A stretch of 61,177 nt of DNA, taken from positions 1 through 61,177 of the forward strand of contig JARLHO010000035.1 of NCBI GenBank assembly GCA_031292215.1, in the 5' to 3' direction. The DNA comes from Syntrophobacteraceae bacterium. Lineage in GTDB: Bacteria > Desulfobacterota > Syntrophobacteria > Syntrophobacterales > Syntrophobacteraceae. Positions 57,189 to 61,177 of the stretch are shown piece by piece; positions within the stretch are counted from its first letter, which is position 1; every line of letters starts with the position of its first letter. The notes beneath the pieces were generated by a model, which saw nothing but the letters and a program-made list of their open reading frames with translations, did no database searches and was not told the origin of the DNA. Made by a program: the position numbers and the translations under genes.

Positions 57189-58217
57189 ATGGGGACGCGG
57201 TTTATAGGAAATAGTGGAAAAATTCTTGTGCGCGCGCCCAACTGGATCGGGGATGCTGTCATGTGCACCCCGGCCCTTGGCGCCCTAAGGGGCGCTTTCC
57301 CCTCTGCGCAGATTGTGGTTGCGGCCAACCCCGCTGTCTGCGAACTTTTGAGTCCCCACCCGTTTTGCGATTCCGTGATCGTTTTCGATAAAAGGGGCGC
57401 TCACAAGGGGGTGGCAGGCCTTGTACGGTTTAGCCTGCGCCTTGCCGCGGAGCGGTTCGATCTGGCGATTCTTTTTCAAAACGCTATCGAGGCCGCGATA
57501 ATCGCAGTCCTTGCCGGGATAAAACAAAGAGCGGGATATAGCACCGACGGGCGAAGGCTTCTTCTTACCCATGCGGTGCGGGTGTCCGGGCAGGCTTTAA
57601 GGCTGCACCACACGCGATACTACCTGGAGATGCTGGCCGGGCTGGGGATAGCTCCGGCAGGGTTTGCAACCAGGCTCGAGTGCACGACACAAGAATTGGA
57701 GTGGGCGGCGGGAGTTTTGGGCCCGGGGCGGTGGGCGGCGATAAATCCCGGGGCGGCTTTTGGCTCGGCAAAAAGATGGAGCCCGGAAAGGTTTGCGCAG
57801 GTTGGCGACGCTTTGGCCACGGGTTTTGGCTATAAGGTGCTTTTGGTGGGCGGGCCGGGTGAGGCGGCAATAGGTGCGCAGATCTCTTCTAAGATGCGCG
57901 AGGCGCCCCTCAACATGACCGGCGCGACGTCCATCCGGCAGCTCATGGCCCTTCTTTCCCGGGTGGAGTTGGCCGTAACCAACGATTCCGGCCCCATGCA
58001 CATCGCTGCCGCCTTCGATAGATCTGTTGTGGCCCTCTTTGGCCCAACCGACCACCGCGTCACTTCGCCTTTATGCTCCAAGATGTTCCTGGTGCGAAAG
58101 GATACGGAGTGCGCGCCCTGTCATCAAAGAGAGTGCCCCCGCGACCACCGCTGCATGGCCGATATTAGCGTCGAAGACGTTCTGGGCGGAGTCGAGGCCC
58201 TGGTGAGGGGCAAATGA
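57189..58217 (+). CDS. waaF: ADP-heptose:LPS heptosyltransferase II
   Basis: About 342 residues from the ATG at 57189; ATG 57153 with a GGGAGGGG site is an alternative start. The GT9 heptosyltransferase pattern is clear: ILVRAPNWIGDAVMCTPAL, AAINPGAAFGSAKRWSPERF, NDSGPMHIAAAFDRSVVALFGPTD, and GECAPCHQRECPRDH-like cysteines. It adds the second heptose to the LPS inner core. Its leader is interrupted by the MITE. The stop overlaps the waaC start. Confidence 0.92.
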   Translation: MGTRFIGNSGKILVRAPNWIGDAVMCTPALGALRGAFPSAQIVVAANPAVCELLSPHPFCDSVIVFDKRGAHKGVAGLVRFSLRLAAERFDLAILFQNAIEAAIIAVLAGIKQRAGYSTDGRRLLLTHAVRVSGQALRLHHTRYYLEMLAGLGIAPAGFATRLECTTQELEWAAGVLGPGRWAAINPGAAFGSAKRWSPERFAQVGDALATGFGYKVLLVGGPGEAAIGAQISSKMREAPLNMTGATSIRQLMALLSRVELAVTNDSGPMHIAAAFDRSVVALFGPTDHRVTSPLCSKMFLVRKDTECAPCHQRECPRDHRCMADISVEDVLGGVEALVRGK

Positions 58218-59233
58218 AAAAATTCCACGTTCCCTCTTCCGGTTTCCGTAAAATTCTCATCGTAAAGCCAAGCGCCTTCGGCGATGTCATTCATGGTCTT
58301 CCGGTGCTCCAGGCGCTAAGCGAGAGGTTTCCCGAAGCAGAGCTTCACTGGGTGGTGGCCAGGCAATTTGCGGGAATACTTAAAGATCATCCCCTGATTC
58401 ACAGGCTCTGGGTCATAGATAAAGATGGGTGGAAACGGCCCGGGAGGTTTGGCCGCACCTGTTCGGAACTTGGGAAACTGCGGCGCGGACTCCGGGAGGA
58501 AAAATTCGACCTGGTAATCGACCTGCAGGGGCTTTTCCGGAGCGCTCTGATAGTGCTTTTTACGGGCGCCCGGGAAACGGTTGGCTTTGAGTCCGCCCGG
58601 GAAGGGGCCAGGTTTTTTTATAAATACAGGGTGAGAACCGAACCGGAACTGCACGCTGTTGAAAAAAACCTGCTGATCGCACGCTTTGTCGGCTGCAAAG
58701 AGGCCGCGGCCCAATTTCCACTGGCCGATCCGGGCGAGGTCCCTGAGATCGTGCGCGGCCTTGGGCGCTATGCGGTTATCGCTCCTTCTGCGGGAACGCT
58801 CGTAAAGAGGTGGCCGGCGGAGTATTTCGGACGTCTCGCCTCTCTTTTGTCCGTTCCCTCCGTTGTCGTCGCGGGAGGCTCGGATGTTGCGCTGGGAGAA
58901 AAAATCGCGAGCCTTTCGGGCGGACGGGCGGTATCGCTTGCCGGAAAGACAAGCTTACAAGGACTCTGTGCGGTGATTAAGGGCGCACAGTTTCTAGTCA
59001 CCTGCGATTCAGGACCCATGCACCTGGCAGCGGCCCTTAAAGTCCCCGTTTTTTCCCTCTTTGGTCCCACCAGCCCGGTTAGAACCGGCCCCTACGGAAG
59101 TATCCATACGGTCCTGCGACTCGATCTTGCCTGCTCTCCCTGTTATACGAGAAAGCCTTGCCCTGACTGGCGGTGCCTTTTGGAGATTACGCCTGAGATG
59201 GTTTTAGAGGCTATCGGTTCCAAGGGGTTTTAG
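58214..59233 (+). CDS. waaC: ADP-heptose:LPS heptosyltransferase I
   Basis: A 339-residue GT9 enzyme. ILIVKPSAFGDVIHGLPVL, IAPSAGTLVKRWPAEYFGRL and VTCDSGPMHLAAALKVPVFSLFGPTSPVRTGPYG are signatures. It adds the first heptose to Kdo. The ATG overlaps the waaF stop, and the two form the only core-sugar genes here. Confidence 0.92.
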   Translation: MKKFHVPSSGFRKILIVKPSAFGDVIHGLPVLQALSERFPEAELHWVVARQFAGILKDHPLIHRLWVIDKDGWKRPGRFGRTCSELGKLRRGLREEKFDLVIDLQGLFRSALIVLFTGARETVGFESAREGARFFYKYRVRTEPELHAVEKNLLIARFVGCKEAAAQFPLADPGEVPEIVRGLGRYAVIAPSAGTLVKRWPAEYFGRLASLLSVPSVVVAGGSDVALGEKIASLSGGRAVSLAGKTSLQGLCAVIKGAQFLVTCDSGPMHLAAALKVPVFSLFGPTSPVRTGPYGSIHTVLRLDLACSPCYTRKPCPDWRCLLEITPEMVLEAIGSKGF

Positions 59234-59370
59234 GAAAAGAAGCGGGGAGCGGGAATGACCTGGTTTTCCGCCGGAGAGCGTGTGTTTTTGTTTTGCGCGC
59301 GAAGAGGCGGAGGGCGAAGAGTGAAGATGGGGGTATCGGGTGGCAGGTAGAATTTGAATCGGGACTGGCT

Positions 59371-59664
59371 ATGTCTCGGGTACGTGAATTAAGGTATGAG
59401 CACGACCATGAACATGGCAGTTGGAACCTGGAACGGGAACCGGAGCCTGGCCTGGACCCCGGGGGGCCCCAACAAGACGATTTTGTAAGCCTCTACCGGA
59501 ACGCCTTCAAGGAGTTTGGCGCTCGCGCTTTGTGGAATATGCGTCCCGTTGACGAGTCGACGCAGGCCGACGCGCTCGCGATCACGCAAGCCCTGCGAAC
59601 ACACGGCGGGATGGACGGGCGGCGTCTGGCGGAACGGATAGAGAGGCTATGCCGTGCCGGTTAG
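59371..59664 (+). CDS. Small uncharacterised protein upstream of a nucleotidyltransferase pseudogene
   Basis: A 97-residue frame from an ATG at 59371. The first part is Glu/His/Pro-rich and may not be coding from the start. The second half, FVSLYRNAFKEFGARALWNMRP then ITQALRTHGGMDGRRLAERIERL, looks like a real folded protein. Its end overlaps the pseudogene start by 11 bases, so it could be the partner (possibly antitoxin-like) of the nucleotidyltransferase. The family is not recognised. Confidence 0.5.
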   Translation: MSRVRELRYEHDHEHGSWNLEREPEPGLDPGGPQQDDFVSLYRNAFKEFGARALWNMRPVDESTQADALAITQALRTHGGMDGRRLAERIERLCRAG

Positions 59665-60361
59665 TAAGCTTCAGTACCATGTGTTGCGCGTTCTAGCAGC
59701 ACAGCGCAGCCCTGATAGCTATATCGCCTGAGGGATTGCGCTTAACATCGACGGGCCACGGTTTTCCGAGGATATAGATATTTTTCAGGATTCCGAGGAG
59801 CGCCTTGTAACCGCCGCCAAAGCCGATGAAGCGGCCTTGGTCGAAGCCGGCCTGAATGTCACTTGGCTTAGGGAGCATACCGGAAAGCGGCAGGCCCTTA
59901 TTGAGGGCCTTGGCGCAACCATGCAGCTCGATTGGGTTGCGGACAGCGACTTTCGTTTCTTTCCGGCCCAGCCCGATGAACTTTTCGGCTATGTGTTACA
60001 CCCTGTCGATTTAGCCACGAATAAAGCTGCCGCCGCAGCGGACCGGCGCGTGCCCCGAGATATTGTCGATCTTGTTACAATCCATGAAAACATTCTCCCC
60101 CTTGGGGCTGTTGTCTGCGCGGCAGTCGGGCGTTTTCCCGGACAAAGCCCCGAAGAACTGCTTTCTGAAATCACGCGGCACAGTCGCTTTACAGCGGAAG
60201 AGTTTCGCGTGCTTGCCGTAGAGCGCCCTATCGACGTACCGGAGCTTCACCGGCGTATACGGCGCATGATAGAGGATGCGGAGATTTTTATCCGCCGGAT
60301 TCCAAGTGAAGCTGTCGGCGTGGTTTTTCTGGATGGCGTACGCCCGTTCAGCCCGATCTGA
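59654..60361 (+). pseudogene. Nucleotidyltransferase (AbiEii/AbiGii-like) gene with one in-frame stop
   Basis: A continuous frame from GTG 59654 to the stop at 60361, except for TGA at 59729-59731. Before it: VSKLQYHVLRVLAAQRSPDSYIA; after it: GIALNIDGPRFSEDIDIFQD, the nucleotidyltransferase core with the metal-binding Asp pair. The family has GG at this point (AGGTALN-like), so the TGA is best explained as GGA to TGA, a nonsense mutation. The downstream 210 codons are intact, so inactivation looks recent. Internal translation from 59837 would lose the catalytic motif. Confidence 0.75.
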
Positions 60362-61177
60362 ACGTCTTGGAAAAATATCGGCGCCACCCCGGAGCGCGGC
60401 GCGGTCTTTGGCCGTCATCTTCTGAAATCTCAAGCGCCATGCTTGAACGCTACAATAAACCGCCTACTCCCTAAACGGGAAAAAAGATAAACGACCGAAA
60501 ACACCTCTCTACGCGCGAGGTGGAAAAGCTTATGAGCGCCGCCAAGGGCCTCCGCTTTGAAGCCCGCGACCGTTGTTTGCTGCCGATGATGCTCCGGCAT
60601 GGTTTGCGCCTTGCAGCTTGAGCAGGTGGACACCGAAAGCCGCGTAATGCACGTTGCGCGGCTTAAAAAAGGACTGTCCACCAACGCACCCGCCACGCGC
60701 TGCGCGTCATCAAGGCTGCCGCCGAGCGGGCCAGAATAATACCCGCCCTGCAGGACGTTTTTTGTCAGCCGGAAGCTAAAACCGTTTGACCAGCGCTCCG
60801 CCTGGCTTAGTATCCGCAAATACGGCGACCTGCCCGCTCACCCGCACCCGCTCCGCCCCACGCTTGCGGCTTCGCCCTGGCCGACCAGGGCGCGGACACG
60901 CGGCTTATTCAGGACTAACTCGGACATCGGACATTCGGGGGCACGCCGTCATTTACACTGCGACCAATCCTGCGCGGTTTGAGAGGCTTTGGCGGCCAAC
61001 GGCAAGGGCAAACAAAGTCGCCCTGTTGGAAATTTAGTAAGCGTTCACCACGAAGCCCCATTTTTCCCTTCGCGCTCTTTGTGTTCTTCGTGGTTGAATC
61101 CCGGTATTGCTCTCAGTTCAGACCTCCGGGTCAGTAGCCAACCACGAAGAACACGAAGAGCACGAAGGAAGAGCAAA
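60362..61177 (+). pseudogene. Degraded tyrosine recombinase (site-specific integrase) remnant
   Basis: Broken frames match one XerD-like integrase: SLRAREVEKLMSAAKGLRF and LLPMMLRHGLRLA near 60510-60615, LEQVDTESRVMHVARLKKG near 60620-60675, LACGFALADQGADTRLIQD near 60860-60918, and VIYTATNPARFERLW near 60950-60990. At least three frame changes and two stops separate the parts, so it is dead. It would have integrated a mobile element next to the nucleotidyltransferase genes. Confidence 0.75.
61067..61177. repeat. Inverted repeat, 'accacgaagaacacgaag' type
   Basis: TTCGCGCTCTTTGTGTTCTTCGTGGTTG (about 61067-61094) is mirrored by CAACCACGAAGAACACGAAG (61139-61158) and the following AGCACGAAGG. 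This short repeat type is dispersed in many bacterial genomes. It ends at the window edge. Confidence 0.7.

Noticed and set aside
59729-59731. In-frame TGA in the nucleotidyltransferase considered as selenocysteine
   Set aside because: The family has a glycine here rather than a redox cysteine, and GGA to TGA is one change; no SECIS-like hairpin was noticed after it.

Overview
The window looks like a chromosomal segment of a Gram-negative, GC-rich anaerobe, most likely a member of the Desulfobacterota (former Deltaproteobacteria), possibly near Syntrophobacterales. This placement is inferred from content: a BamA-Skp-LpxD-FabZ-LpxA-LpxI-LpxB lipid A run, a PxxKW cysteine-rich protein, pyruvate:ferredoxin-type oxidoreductase genes, two molybdopterin oxidoreductases, type IV pilus genes and a probable selenoprotein. 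No 16S gene is present to confirm it.

Layout. 0.1-2.6 kb (minus): a CoA-transferase/acetyl-CoA hydrolase fused to a GNAT domain, and a HAD hydrolase. 3.0-6.7 kb (plus): an AAA ATPase and a subtilisin-like protease matching the two-gene IetAS anti-phage system. 6.8-13.5 kb: nitrogen assimilation, with nadE, glnB (PII), glnD and glnA behind a good sigma-54 promoter. 13.5-14.2 kb: a repeat-rich gap. 14.2-22.8 kb: a cupin, two divergent molybdopterin oxidoreductases (the second fused in frame to a cysteine desulfurase), a mercuric-reductase-like flavoprotein, a SnoaL-like protein and YwbE. 22.8-24.7 kb: a methyltransferase-like protein, tRNA-Arg(TCT) and a small membrane protein.

24.9-37.3 kb is a long envelope block: lysS, lolC/E, lolD, bamA with an extra N-terminal domain, skp, lpxD, fabZ, lpxA, an lpxI-Gfo/Idh fusion and lpxB. 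It ends in a truncated isochorismatase remnant and a ~190-bp tandem repeat. 37.9-42.4 kb: aroK, a DUF374 acyltransferase, rnpB (RNase P RNA), ispD, ispF and cysS. 42.4-46.4 kb: a small conserved protein, a 68-residue iron-sulfur protein with an in-frame TGA and a SECIS-like hairpin (candidate selenoprotein), a flavin reductase, an AhpF-like disulfide reductase and phoU. 46.6-54.1 kb (minus): groES-groEL under a CIRCE operator, then pilS, pilC and pilB. pilT and pilR are missing from their usual places, and the pilB-pilC gap is full of repeats. 54.3-59.2 kb (plus): the PxxKW protein, a 2-oxoacid:ferredoxin oxidoreductase alpha/beta pair, and heptosyltransferases waaF and waaC, with a 135-bp MITE-like element carrying a 10-bp target duplication between porB and waaF. 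59.3-61.2 kb is a decayed accessory end: a small ORF, a nucleotidyltransferase pseudogene with one nonsense codon, and wreckage of a tyrosine recombinase.

The most notable items are the molybdoenzyme-cysteine desulfurase fusion, the hidden selenoprotein candidate, the LpxI-Gfo/Idh fusion, the IetAS pair and the MITE with its target-site duplication.
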